Of a DNA stretch of 58,690 nt, positions 42,315 through 50,226 are shown piece after piece. Source of the DNA: Lactiplantibacillus garii. GTDB taxonomy: Bacteria > Bacillota > Bacilli > Lactobacillales > Lactobacillaceae. Numbering within the stretch: position 1 is the stretch's first letter; every line of letters starts with the position of its first letter. The notes beneath the pieces were generated by a model. The model saw only the letters and a program-made list of their open reading frames with translations. It was not told where the DNA came from and searched no databases. A program made the position numbers and the translations under genes. Where the stretch lies: assembly GCF_003885105.1 (NCBI RefSeq), contig NZ_QWZQ01000017.1, positions 1 through 58,690 of the forward strand. Reading direction: 5' to 3'.

Positions 42315-42459
42315 AAAAAACCTCCGTACGGGGAATACGGAGGAAAAGGGAAAGTAAATGTTAAATTAGGATACACACACATCAATCCATTGCTTGGGGG
42401 GTAATGAATGATTAAAGTTAGGGGGTCGTTAAGGAATGGGGAGTTCCTTAATGACTATG
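42315..42459 (-). ncRNA. Predicted small RNA 3 (C-rich-loop family)
   Basis: Minus strand: hairpin TTAAGGAA/TTCCTTAA (42429-42451) with loop CTCCCCA; unpaired ACCCCCT; hairpin around 42380-42415 with CATT/AATG closing a loop ACCCCCCAAGC; linker rich in TTTCCC; terminator CCTCCGTA/TACGGAGG (42321-42343) with loop TTCCCCG and six T's. A TATACT -10 lies at 42465-42470, with a weak -35. Confidence 0.6.
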
Positions 42460-42657
42460 AACACAGTATAGCGGCTGGTCATGAAGAAATTGTGATGGCA
42501 AAACACTAAAAGGGTGATCTTCATTTGAAAAATTGGTAGTACCCGTTGAGCCTTGCACGCTTTTACAAAGTTTATAATCAAATTATGTTACGTACGCAAC
42601 TAAAGGGCGCCCAAAACATTGATGTAGCGCGCTTGTCTGCTTGGAAAAAAGGCGTGA

Positions 42658-42666
42658 TGCTATAAT
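42658..42666 (+). promoter_or_regulatory. Promoter of the degV-like gene
   Basis: Extended -10 TGCTATAAT, 31 bases before the start codon. Confidence 0.55.
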
Positions 42667-42697
42667 CGGTACAACTTAATCGAAAGCGTGATTTCTA

Positions 42698-43537
42698 ATG
42701 AAGATTAAAATCGTCACTGATTCTGCGGTCCAGTTGACCGCGGCTGAAATTAAACAATATGATATTCAAGTTGTGCCGTTGCTAGTGGGGTTTGGCGGCG
42801 ATTTGATCGCCGACACCGCGGTTGACCCGGCGGAATTTGACCGACAAATGAGCATTAGTCCCGTCTTGCCAACGACGAGTCAACCGCCCATTGGCGACTT
42901 TGTGAGCGTGTACGATGCGTTGACGGCGGACGGAAGCCAAGTCCTGTCACTCCATTTGACGGAAACACTTAGTGGGACGGTCAACGCGGCCCGCCAAGCA
43001 GCTAAGTTGAGCCAGGGGGACGTTACGGTCGTTGACACGCAGGCAGCCGATCGCGGGATGGCTTTTCAGGTCCTAACCGCCGCCCGAATGGCGCACGCCG
43101 GGGCTAACATGGCGACCATTCTAGCTAAAATTGCGGTCATTCGGCAGCATACTAAAACTTACCTGTTTGTCGATACGCTGGATAACCTCGTTAAGGGTGG
43201 CCGGGTTCCCAAGTTAGCAGGAGTTGTGACCAACTTGATCAAACTGAAGTTTGTGTTTGAATTGGTTGATGGCAAGCTAAAATTTTACACCCGGGGGCGC
43301 GGAAAAAAAGCGTTGATCAAGGCGCAGGAACGGATTTTAGCTGAGTTACAGGATGCGACCCGAATCGAAGCGGCGGGTATTTCGTACGTTGGCGATCCGA
43401 GTGTGGCCCGTGAACCGGAGGCCCTCTTAAAAAAGGTGACCCCCCAAGCAGATCTAATGTGCGCGCGGACTAGCGCCGTCATAGCAACTCACGCCGGCGT
43501 GGGCGCGTACGCCCTGATGTTTTATACTGTGGATTAA
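42698..43537 (+). CDS. DegV-family fatty-acid-binding protein
   Basis: 279 residues. DegV/FakB proteins hold a fatty acid for phosphorylation by the kinase FakA. Marks: KIVTDSAVQL at the N-terminus (usual TDSxxDL), PTTSQPPIGDFVSVYDAL (the TSQP fatty-acid loop), LTETLSGTVNAARQA (SGTYQ-like), and KGGRVPKLAGVV. The ribosome site before ATG 42698 is weak (GAAAG), so the start relies on homology-like length. Monocistronic. Confidence 0.92.
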   Translation: MKIKIVTDSAVQLTAAEIKQYDIQVVPLLVGFGGDLIADTAVDPAEFDRQMSISPVLPTTSQPPIGDFVSVYDALTADGSQVLSLHLTETLSGTVNAARQAAKLSQGDVTVVDTQAADRGMAFQVLTAARMAHAGANMATILAKIAVIRQHTKTYLFVDTLDNLVKGGRVPKLAGVVTNLIKLKFVFELVDGKLKFYTRGRGKKALIKAQERILAELQDATRIEAAGISYVGDPSVAREPEALLKKVTPQADLMCARTSAVIATHAGVGAYALMFYTVD

Positions 43538-43576
43538 ATTTAGTGTGTCGTTTTACTATTAAAATATTATTAGACA

Positions 43577-43585
43577 TGCTATAAT
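43577..43585 (+). promoter_or_regulatory. Promoter of lrgB-lrgA
   Basis: Extended -10 TGCTATAAT, about 130 bases before lrgB, which leaves a long leader. Confidence 0.6.
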
Positions 43586-43591
43586 TAATAA

Positions 43592-43677
43592 ATAATGAAT
43601 TAGAGCCGTGTTGGCGCACTGTTCTGAGCCTAACCACCATGTAAATGATGACTAGACCCGGATAGGGCGCCTTTTTT
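43592..43677 (+). promoter_or_regulatory. Structured leader with terminator upstream of lrgB
   Basis: From the inferred start the leader reads through a closing helix GGCGC (43613-43617) with GCGCC (43667-43671), an inner CCTA/TAGG pairing and a small CAT/ATG hairpin, then six T's (43672-43677). It ends 36 bases before lrgB. This looks like transcription attenuation; it matches no riboswitch class I recognise. Confidence 0.5.
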
Positions 43678-43713
43678 GTTACTCCCAGTCACTAAAAGAA
43701 AGTAGGAAAACGT

Positions 43714-44442
43714 GTGAATTATCTTCTCAATAATCCATTTTTCGGGATTGGACTCTCAGTCCTGGTTTACGGGATTGGCGAGTATTTATATCACAAAACA
43801 AATCGCTTCGTATTGTTCCAACCGTTATTTTTTGGAATGCTGCTCGGGATTGGTTTACTGGTATTGATGGCGTCGATTCTTCGAGCTCCCGTTCAGAAAG
43901 TTTATGAAGCGTACCAAGTGGGTGGTGACTGGCTATTCTGGTTCGTCGCACCCGCAACGGTCTCGTTTGCGGTGCCGCTGTATAAACGCAACGACATTTT
44001 TAAAAAGCACTGGGACGTGATTTTGATTGCGCTCTTCTTAGGACTGTTATTGTCATTATTTGGGATTTACGGGGTTTCTCGGTTGTTAGGGCTAACCGAC
44101 GCAGCCATGGGTGCCATGCTGGTGCAGGCCGCAACGACCGCCATCGCACTGCCAGTAGCGGAAGCGGTTGGTGGGGATGCCGCCATTGCGGCGTTCGCCG
44201 TTATTTTAAACTCTGTCTTGGTTTACGCGTTAGGTGATCACTTTATTCGGTGGTTTAAATTGCATAAGAACCCGTTGGGCGCTGGCCTAGGTTTTGGAAT
44301 CGCCGGTAATGCCGTGGGCGCGACTAAGGCAATTGAAGTGGGCGAAGCGGCGGGTGCGACCGGTGCAATTGCGTTCGTGATTGCTGGAATTCTCGTTAAC
44401 TTCATGGTTCCGGGGTTTGCAAGTTTGGTTGGTTTAGGTTAG
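43714..44442 (+). CDS. lrgB: LrgB-family membrane protein
   Basis: 242 residues from GTG 43714, six bases after AGGA. About eight helices. Marks: PLFFGMLLGIGLL, FVAPATVSFAVPLYK, TTAIALPVAEAVGGDAAIAA (the most conserved LrgB segment) and GNAVGATKAIEVGEAAGA. LrgAB/CidAB proteins influence murein hydrolase activity, and LrgAB takes part in pyruvate uptake in some Firmicutes. Here lrgB precedes lrgA, the reverse of the usual order, and no LytST two-component genes are adjacent. Confidence 0.92.
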   Translation: MNYLLNNPFFGIGLSVLVYGIGEYLYHKTNRFVLFQPLFFGMLLGIGLLVLMASILRAPVQKVYEAYQVGGDWLFWFVAPATVSFAVPLYKRNDIFKKHWDVILIALFLGLLLSLFGIYGVSRLLGLTDAAMGAMLVQAATTAIALPVAEAVGGDAAIAAFAVILNSVLVYALGDHFIRWFKLHKNPLGAGLGFGIAGNAVGATKAIEVGEAAGATGAIAFVIAGILVNFMVPGFASLVGLG

Positions 44443-44452
44443 GAGGAAATTA

Positions 44453-44872
44453 ATGAAAAAAGGTACTTTTATTAAGCAAATTATGATTTACGGTGTGATC
44501 CTATTTGTCAGTAGTTTACTCTCATACTTGTCCGGTCAATTGTGGCCCGCATTTCCCATGCCAACGGCGTTAATTGGGATGGTCATGCTGTACCTGTTAC
44601 TGACGTTTAAGGTTGTTAAGTTGGAGCAGGTTGCCGGGGTCAGCAACTTCTTTGTCCAGATTATTAGTTTAATTTTTATTCCATCTGGGATTGCGTTGGT
44701 GACCAAGCTGGACGTTTTAAAGGCGGAGGGGCTCCAAATCATTCTGGTCGTTATGCTTTCAACACTGATGTTACTCCTATTTACGGCTGGAATTGCCTGG
44801 ATTTTGGTTCAGGTCAAGGAGTGGTTGATGACGCGGAGCAATCGTTCAGCAGCGGATCTTGAAGAGGATTAA
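44453..44872 (+). CDS. lrgA: LrgA/CidA-family holin-like protein
   Basis: 139 residues; TAGGAGG before ATG 44453, 10 bases after lrgB. Four helices (about 8-27, 33-52, 64-84, 93-118). LWPAFPMPTALIGMVMLYLLL is the family signature (usual PGSxxGM). Acts in the membrane with LrgB. The charged C-terminus (SAADLEED) is cytoplasmic. Confidence 0.92.
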   Translation: MKKGTFIKQIMIYGVILFVSSLLSYLSGQLWPAFPMPTALIGMVMLYLLLTFKVVKLEQVAGVSNFFVQIISLIFIPSGIALVTKLDVLKAEGLQIILVVMLSTLMLLLFTAGIAWILVQVKEWLMTRSNRSAADLEED

Positions 44873-44929
44873 ATCCAGGTGGCACTCCATTTACCTCGTT
44901 GTAGATTGGGTACCAGTTGGATCTAATGA

Positions 44930-44968
44930 AGCGGACCCGGGGAAGCAAACGTTCCTGAGCCCGCTATT
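44930..44968 (+). terminator. Possible terminator of lrgBA
   Basis: AGCGGACCCGGGGAA pairs imperfectly with TTCCTGAGCCCGCT; the following T-run is weak. Confidence 0.4.
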
Positions 44969-45014
44969 TGACTGGTTAGTCAAGCTTTAGCCACGACGGC
45001 GTTAGTTTTTGCCA

Positions 45015-45221
45015 AATAAAAAGCCACTACATCAGCGGATGCAGTGGTCAAGGAGTAGGAAACATCAAAGTGGGGGCTTTGATGAACCCCATTCATAAGA
45101 CTTGGGGGAGTCCATGAATGAAAATGATTGTTAATCGACGTTATGGCAGCAACGCCACCAACAATCGCAAAACTAAAGAATATTAAGGATTGACAGTTAG
45201 TTGGTCACTTACTATCAATCT
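45015..45221 (-). ncRNA. Predicted small RNA 4 (C-rich-loop family, longest)
   Basis: Minus strand: 5' hairpin with arms GATTGATAGT/ACTGTCAATC; hairpin GATTGTT/AACAATC (45126-45166); hairpin CATTCAT/ATGAATG (45090-45120) with an inner GACT/AGTC stem and loop CCCCCA; hairpin CATCAAAG/CTTTGATG (45063-45084) with loop CCCCCA; unpaired CCTACTCCTT; terminator CCACTGCAT/ATGTAGTGG (45024-45047) and T-rich tail. It has the best promoter of the four. Confidence 0.65.
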
Positions 45222-45227
45222 GCGACT

Positions 45228-45256
45228 ATTATAATTGCAATCCCGTAAGCCTGCAA
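45228..45256 (-). promoter_or_regulatory. Promoter of small RNA 4
   Basis: Minus strand TTGCAG (45251-45256), 17 bases, TATAAT (45228-45233). Confidence 0.65.
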
Positions 45257-45273
45257 CTAATTGAGCTGATTAA

Positions 45274-45825
45274 TTATTTCAAGGAAATTCGTGGTTGAAA
45301 ATCTTCCGCAAATAAACCCATGTGGTACAAATCGTAACGATGCCCGTCACGCTTGACGGCGCGCGCGTTCGTTCCCTCAAATTCGAAGCCGCTATTTTGG
45401 TAAACTGCGATGGCAGATTGGTTTGTTGCGATGACGTCCAAACAAACTTTGTACAGGTTTAATTCGTTAAATCCGTAGTTGAGCATAAGATTTAACGACT
45501 CAGTACCATAACCTTGACCGCGATCTTCGGCGTTGCCGATTGCAATGGCTAGCTGGCCAACTTGATTGTTCCACTCAATGTTAAACAGGGTGACGAATCC
45601 TAGCAAGCGTTCGTCCGCTAAACTATGAATGTGAAAATAAAATTCGGTATTTTGATCTAAGTTACGGTAGGTACGTTCCAAGTCTTCCCCGGATAAGGGA
45701 CGGGCTGGCGCGGTATCCATTTTACGAACAAAGTCGGCGTCGGCGTACCAATCACTGATTTCGTCAAAGTCTTCTGGTTGGGGCACGTTTAACGCAACGC
45801 GCGGACCCACTAAAATATTTTTCAA
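45274..45825 (-). CDS. GNAT-family N-acetyltransferase (RimJ/RimL-like)
   Basis: 183 residues from TTG 45825, with GGGGGA nine bases upstream. Acetyl-CoA binding is shown by GNAEDRGQGYGTESLNLMLNYGF (motif A, Q-x-x-G-x-G/A) and the C-terminal NQSAIAVYQNSGFEFEGT motif B. The N-terminal VALNVPQPEDFDEISDWY is typical of RimJ/RimL-type proteins, which acetylate protein N-termini, polyamines or antibiotics. Substrate not predictable. Confidence 0.88.
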   Translation of the reverse strand: MKNILVGPRVALNVPQPEDFDEISDWYADADFVRKMDTAPARPLSGEDLERTYRNLDQNTEFYFHIHSLADERLLGFVTLFNIEWNNQVGQLAIAIGNAEDRGQGYGTESLNLMLNYGFNELNLYKVCLDVIATNQSAIAVYQNSGFEFEGTNARAVKRDGHRYDLYHMGLFAEDFQPRISLK

Positions 45826-46015
45826 TTGCGATCCCCCGTTTATTTAAAACTTTTTCTGAAAAGAACCATGGTTCCATCATAAGCCACTTTTGCGTAAAGG
45901 GCTACTGTCAGTAAATTTACATTTATTTTATATGATGGGTTGGTAAAACTTTACGTTGACTGGCTATATTAAAGTTAACCATTTGGTGAATATTTTAGGT
46001 AGAGAAGTGATTAGA

Positions 46016-46861
46016 ATGCAATGCTTACACGTGATTCAGATTTCTGATCCACATTTGACGCCCCACGGACAGGTCCCGGCGCACCATCAACGGGTTGATC
46101 CATGGGCCAAATTGGCGGCAATTATTGATGATTTACGGCAACTACCGTTTCAACCCGATTTAATCGTCTTTACGGGGGACCTGATTCATAATGGCAGTGC
46201 CGATGACTATCAGCGACTACACGCGGTCGTGCATACGATGAAGTCAGAATTTAACTGTCACGTGCGCGTTATTCTGGGTAACCACGATTGCCGGGCGGCG
46301 TTTTACACCGGTTACCTACCAGCCGATCCCGGACCGTACTACGCTAACCGAATGCGCATTGGCAATAATGATTTTTACTTTTTGGATTCTAAAGTGACCG
46401 GCTACGAAGCGGGGTGGTTAGCGCCGAGTCAATTACAGTGGTTGGGGAAACACCTCCGACAGGCGCCAACCAAACGGGCCTTTCTTTTTTTACACCACCC
46501 CTTAGACGGCCCGACCATGGGGAATATGCACTACGCGATTTTACAAAATACACCGGCGTTGCTATCGGTATTACGGGGACATAACGTTGGCGGCGTTTTT
46601 AGTGGGCACGTCCACTTTCCCACGACCTACGTTAACGGTGATCACGTTTTAAACGTGGTCGCGGGTTCGGCCGCCTATGATATTAATTGTACCAATCCGC
46701 GTCGGCACCTAGTTCGGGAAAGTAGCAGTTACCAAATCATTACGATTGATCATGGCCAGGTCGGGGTCACGACCCGGCAATTGTTACAGGACAGTGCCGT
46801 TATTGACGAATTTGCAATTACGAGTACCCGTTTTTTGGGCAAACGTCCCAGCGGGTATTGA
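46016..46861 (+). CDS. Calcineurin-like phosphoesterase (CpdA-type)
   Basis: 281 residues from ATG 46016 after GAGAAGTGA; an upstream in-frame ATG has no ribosome site. All metal-binding motifs of class III phosphodiesterases are present: SDPH (Asp11/His13), TGDLIHNG, LGNHDCR, FLHHPLD and SGHVH. The order and spacing fit the CpdA/Icc group, which cleaves cyclic nucleotides or phospholipid headgroups. No signal peptide. Lactobacilli lack a classical cAMP system, so the in vivo substrate is open. Confidence 0.88.
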   Translation: MQCLHVIQISDPHLTPHGQVPAHHQRVDPWAKLAAIIDDLRQLPFQPDLIVFTGDLIHNGSADDYQRLHAVVHTMKSEFNCHVRVILGNHDCRAAFYTGYLPADPGPYYANRMRIGNNDFYFLDSKVTGYEAGWLAPSQLQWLGKHLRQAPTKRAFLFLHHPLDGPTMGNMHYAILQNTPALLSVLRGHNVGGVFSGHVHFPTTYVNGDHVLNVVAGSAAYDINCTNPRRHLVRESSSYQIITIDHGQVGVTTRQLLQDSAVIDEFAITSTRFLGKRPSGY

Positions 46862-46890
46862 ACTTGATAGCGTTTGCAACGATGTCGGCG

Positions 46891-46896
46891 TATAAT
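46891..46896 (+). promoter_or_regulatory. -10 of the PLDc_N protein gene
   Basis: TATAAT 32 bases before the start; no clear -35 at 17 bases. Confidence 0.4.
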
Positions 46897-46927
46897 TGAG
46901 TTAATTAAATTCGAGGGGGCCTGCACC

Positions 46928-47158
46928 ATGTTCAAACACTGTTGTCAGCACCGACATTCCCGTAAACCATTATCTCGTCACGTATGGCAGCGTATTTTAC
47001 CACTCGCCGCGCTAGAAGTGACGGCCAGTACCATCGTTATAACGGATGTTTTACGAGTTAAATCCGTCCGTCACGGGCATAAAATTGGCTGGTTACTATT
47101 AGCCTTTGTGCAACCAATTGGACCGTGGCTCTATTTCGCGTTTGGTCAGGAACGATAG
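46928..47158 (+). CDS. Small membrane protein with a PLDc_N domain
   Basis: 76 residues from ATG 46928, eight bases after GAGGGGG (46913-46919). The N-terminal 20 residues are rich in Cys, His, Arg and Lys; two helices follow (about 23-41 and 53-70). The second, HKIGWLLLAFVQPIGPWLYFAFGQ, matches the PLDc_N domain seen at the start of cardiolipin synthases. On its own this domain occurs in small antibiotic-response and membrane-stress proteins. Function unknown. Confidence 0.75.
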   Translation: MFKHCCQHRHSRKPLSRHVWQRILPLAALEVTASTIVITDVLRVKSVRHGHKIGWLLLAFVQPIGPWLYFAFGQER

Positions 47159-47168
47159 GCATTAATTA

Positions 47169-47235
47169 AAAACGGGGGTCGTTGGGGAACCGAGTACTTA
47201 GTACGACGTTTCCCCAGCAATCCGCGTTTTTTTAG
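47169..47235. terminator. Bidirectional terminator between convergent genes
   Basis: AACGGGGGTCGTTGGGGAA pairs with TTCCCCAGCAATCCGCGTT (imperfect) around GTACTTAGTAC, T's on the right. Confidence 0.75.
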
Positions 47236-47717
47236 GATTCACTGTGTGTTAAATTTAACCGTTTTAAATCCGCGGTTTTAGTGACTTGTAGTAGCTTTTG
47301 GCAGTCGGGGCACAGTCCGTAGACTTCCATGTTATGACCAGTGACGAGGTAGCCGGATAACGCGGCTGCCTTAGTTTCGACACCCGATAAGTCGGGTTCA
47401 AAAACGTCGGTGATTTTTCCGCAGTTCTCACAAACAACGTGGTAGTGCGGTCGACCAAAGAAGTCGTAGTGGGTGCCAGCGTCGCCGTTTTGGAGCTCGA
47501 TGACGATGCCTAGGTCGACAAATAGTTTTAAGGTGTTGTAAACCGTCGCCAAGCTTAAGTTTGGCAGTTGGGTATCTAAGGCCTGGTAAATGGTTTCTAC
47601 TGAAGGGTGATTATGGTGTGTAACGAGGTAGGTCAGGATAATCTGCCGCTGGGGGGTTACCCGGATCTTGTGGTCTTTTAATTGCTGCAAGGCTTGCGTT
47701 AACATATCTTCTGCCAT
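47232..47717 (-). CDS. perR: Fur-family regulator, PerR-like
   Basis: 161 residues, AAAGGAGG before ATG 47717. Winged-helix DNA-binding half (RVTPQRQIILTYL, LSLATVYNTLKLF). Metal half: HHNHPSVETIYQAL supplies the first His, DAGTHYDFFGRPHYHVVC gives the Asp-x5-His-x-His set of PerR, then CENCGK and CPDC bind structural zinc. The YDF/GRPHYH pattern is PerR-like; Zur and Fur differ in this segment. Expected to sense peroxide with Fe or Mn. The Zur alternative cannot be excluded by eye and would matter for the operator at 7228. Confidence 0.85.
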   Translation of the reverse strand: MAEDMLTQALQQLKDHKIRVTPQRQIILTYLVTHHNHPSVETIYQALDTQLPNLSLATVYNTLKLFVDLGIVIELQNGDAGTHYDFFGRPHYHVVCENCGKITDVFEPDLSGVETKAAALSGYLVTGHNMEVYGLCPDCQKLLQVTKTADLKRLNLTHSES

Positions 47718-47914
47718 GACGCGGTTCCTCCTTTGTAAGATTCAACCTTATTAAACCACACTTATTAGAAGGATTCCAATTTAGAAACGTTACTAAATGA
47801 AACTTTTGACAAAATTAAGCAATGAAATAGTCCGGAGTGGTTTACGTGCCTGAATTTGCTCGCTACACTAACGATAGTTAAGTTTTTCAGTCACGTGTGA
47901 TGGGAGGGCGAACA

Positions 47915-48496
47915 ATGAAACAACAAATTGTACCAGCTTTACCAACGGAACGGGTTCAATACGAGCAGTGGTACCAATTAGGTTTAGCAGCCATGACGGC
48001 TACGACGATTCGTCTGAGGCGCTTGGCGCATCAGCGCGAGGATGGGTTAGTCGGTTGGTTACCGCAGTTTACGGTTCGTTGTTCGGCGCCCAATGCGGAT
48101 CAACGCTTGACGGACGTTCAACGCGCAGTTGCCCAGTTGGCGGTTGCTCCGACCAGCGTGCTAGTTACGACCGAGTGGGTTGAAGCGACGTTTACGTTTG
48201 TCGGAACTCCGGGAAAGGCCGCGGTTTGGAACGCGACCGATGGGGCCTTGTGGCGCTTATACGACGGACTCCTGACCAGTTTAGTTGGAACGGAATTTCA
48301 ACCGTTGACTCAAATTCGGGTCGGACTGACCCGGGGCAACGGGCTTACTCCCCAAGTAGTACGGCCCAGCTTTGCGGCGTACGCCGCGCCGACGACTAAT
48401 TTGACCGTTATGGCCACCCCACCGGAGTTAAGCCAGTATGCGCCCACTGCGAAACCGGAGCAGGGAGGTAAACTAGTCCCGTTTAAACCCTTTTAA
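47915..48496 (+). CDS. Protein of unknown function, 193 residues
   Basis: ATG 47915 lies six bases after GGGAGGG. No family recognised. It has no signal peptide or helices long enough for the membrane, is rich in Thr, Ala, Val and Leu, and has a WxxxF-rich middle (TTEWVEATFTFVGTPGKAAVWNATDG) suggesting a beta-rich fold. A Pro-rich C-terminus ends KLVPFKPF. Neighbours are perR (divergent) and the condensation-like gene (convergent). Confidence 0.7.
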   Translation: MKQQIVPALPTERVQYEQWYQLGLAAMTATTIRLRRLAHQREDGLVGWLPQFTVRCSAPNADQRLTDVQRAVAQLAVAPTSVLVTTEWVEATFTFVGTPGKAAVWNATDGALWRLYDGLLTSLVGTEFQPLTQIRVGLTRGNGLTPQVVRPSFAAYAAPTTNLTVMATPPELSQYAPTAKPEQGGKLVPFKPF

Positions 48497-48527
48497 ATCA
48501 AAATAGTGGTACCACCATAAATTTCAA

Positions 48528-48569
48528 AAACGCGTCCATTACTCGGTTGATTGAGTAATGGACGCGTTT
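48528..48569. terminator. Strong bidirectional terminator
   Basis: A 17-bp perfect stem AAACGCGTCCATTACTC/GAGTAATGGACGCGTTT with an 8-base loop; five T's on the minus side. Confidence 0.85.
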
Positions 48570-48612
48570 GGTTCTAATAATAATTGTACGTTAGGTTTGC
48601 CACGGTAGCGAG

Positions 48613-49872
48613 CTATTCAGCTTTGGTATTAACGACGTGTTCAACACTGGTGGTCGTGGTCAGTTTAGTTTGTGCCCAGACTAATAGTTGGGCCTGAATG
48701 TTTTCTAAAATTTTCATGGATAATTGGTAGTCGCGCTCGGAACCGTTACTGTTGAAACTCAGTGTGCAGGTACCGGCAAAGGTGCTGGCGGCAATTTCCA
48801 TTGTCGGGGTGATTCGAAAAGCCCCGGAAAACACACAGTTAACGACCGTTAACCCGTGAAATTTAAGCCGCTGTTGGTCAACGACGCCAAAATTGGTGTA
48901 GGTCAGTGGGCGCTGAGCCAGCCATCGGCGTGTAACTTTGCGCATTAAACTAATTGGCATCGTGTGGTTCATTTTTTGCAAGTTAGTTAACCGGTAAAGG
49001 AAGGCGGCACGTTCACGTTCGGTGGTCAATAAGTCGTGGACCTGGTTGACCAATGTACTGAACGGTGCGTCAACGTCTACTTTAATCGTCAAGAAGACGT
49101 TACCGGTTAAGTTAGCGATGCGGGTGGTTTTTTCAGCTTCTGGAGTGAACCGGCGGAAGTTGATGGGACACGGCAAGGTAATCGTCGTGTGGCCCGTTAA
49201 GACTTGGAGGGCCTTAGCGTACGCGGCCAGAATTGCTTCACTGATGCCCACGTCCTGAGCCTTAGCGACCCGCCGCACCCGCATAAACTGCTTACTGCTG
49301 AGCATGACGTGACCGCCGTGACTTAGCGTGATCCCCGGATAGTGGGGAAGCTTAACGGCGTCGGTCGTCAGGTTAGGGTGTGGCCGGGGCCGGGAAAATT
49401 GGCGTTGAAGTTGCGTCATCACGGGACGCAGCCGGCGCTCGTTTTGATAGCCGGTCAGGTCATCAAAATTATAGGCTTGCGCAAGTAAGTAAAGGTACTC
49501 TTTGAAACCGGTACTGTCGGTCAGGAGGCGACTCATGAAGGCCTGCAAAACGTCGTACTGGTCGTGATGGATCACGAAGAGCTGTAGTTGGGGGCCCTTT
49601 ATAAAGTCAAAAGCGCCGTTTTCGGGACTATAGGGACTTTGAACTTCGTGAACCAGGTCGTTAACGGGCTGGTCAGTGACCACGAACCGGTTATGGTCGG
49701 CCTGATAACCAGCAAAAATTTCGGGGACGATCTGCGCGGAGGCGAGGACGGCGGCCTTTAGCCGTTCAACGTCGATCTTGCTAGAAAAGACGATTCGTGA
49801 ACGCATCAACGGCGCCGCGTCATCCGTGAGTAACATATTTAAAAAGTCGAGTACTTCACCACGATAATACAC
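48613..49872 (-). CDS. Condensation-domain/acyltransferase-like protein lacking the usual active site
   Basis: 419 residues from GTG 49872, six bases after GGGGGG; the longer frame includes that site. The overall pattern is that of CoA-dependent acyltransferases (NRPS condensation, PapA, WS/DGAT): RSRIVFSSKIDVERLKAAVLASAQIVP at the start, then GISEAILAAYAKALQVLTG and LTYTNFGVVD later. The catalytic HHxxxDG block reads SRLLTDSTG (about residues 113-121), so both His and the Gly are replaced. There is no signal peptide, carrier protein or adenylation domain. It could be a non-catalytic or altered transferase. Confidence 0.7.
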   Translation of the reverse strand: MYYRGEVLDFLNMLLTDDAAPLMRSRIVFSSKIDVERLKAAVLASAQIVPEIFAGYQADHNRFVVTDQPVNDLVHEVQSPYSPENGAFDFIKGPQLQLFVIHHDQYDVLQAFMSRLLTDSTGFKEYLYLLAQAYNFDDLTGYQNERRLRPVMTQLQRQFSRPRPHPNLTTDAVKLPHYPGITLSHGGHVMLSSKQFMRVRRVAKAQDVGISEAILAAYAKALQVLTGHTTITLPCPINFRRFTPEAEKTTRIANLTGNVFLTIKVDVDAPFSTLVNQVHDLLTTERERAAFLYRLTNLQKMNHTMPISLMRKVTRRWLAQRPLTYTNFGVVDQQRLKFHGLTVVNCVFSGAFRITPTMEIAASTFAGTCTLSFNSNGSERDYQLSMKILENIQAQLLVWAQTKLTTTTSVEHVVNTKAE

Positions 49873-50111
49873 TGTTAACCCCCCGATCAATTAATCTAAC
49901 AGTTAGTATAACAGACTCCAATCCGTGGGGTTGGGTGGGAGGCTGGTTTTTGAAAAAAGTTAATAAACACCGGCTTAAATCAAGTTTGGGCGGGAGTCGC
50001 CATACTGGTAAAGCAACCTAGTTTGTTAGATTGCTGAAAGGCAAAGTAAGTAGAGGGGGTGAAAATAATTGGCCGGATAGTGAAACCGGTTCCGAATTTT
50101 GCAAAAAAACT

Positions 50112-50193
50112 GGTATACTGAAATTAAGCCTAACTTAGTATTCGGTGTGTTCCGGTGCTAAGTTGTCCGGTAATTAGCCGCAATCGACTAATT
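50112..50193 (+). promoter_or_regulatory. Promoter and structured leader of the 85-residue protein gene
   Basis: Extended -10 TGGTATACT at 50111-50119, then a ~100-base leader with AACTTAG/CTAAGTT (50132-50164) and AATTAG/CTAATT (50172-50193) hairpins before the ribosome site. The rest of the 49873-50226 gap has a CTAACAGTTAG palindrome at 49896-49906 in the upstream region of the minus-strand gene and nothing else I can name. Confidence 0.45.
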
Positions 50194-50226
50194 CGGGATT
50201 AAAAATAATAGTAAGGGGTTTTTCGT

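Noticed and set aside
39784-45130. Plus-strand micro-ORFs in the four sRNA elements (GGAGGAGTAAATGAAA looks like an ideal start)
   Set aside because: Peptides are 6-25 residues, unrelated to each other, and the plus strand has no terminator. The G-rich start-like string is explained as the complement of a C-rich RNA loop. Kept as an alternative to test.
47232-47717. Calling the Fur-family protein Zur to match the operator at 7228
   Set aside because: The Asp and HxH pattern around YDFFGRPHYH is PerR-like, and the gene is 40 kb away. Left as PerR with the alternative stated.
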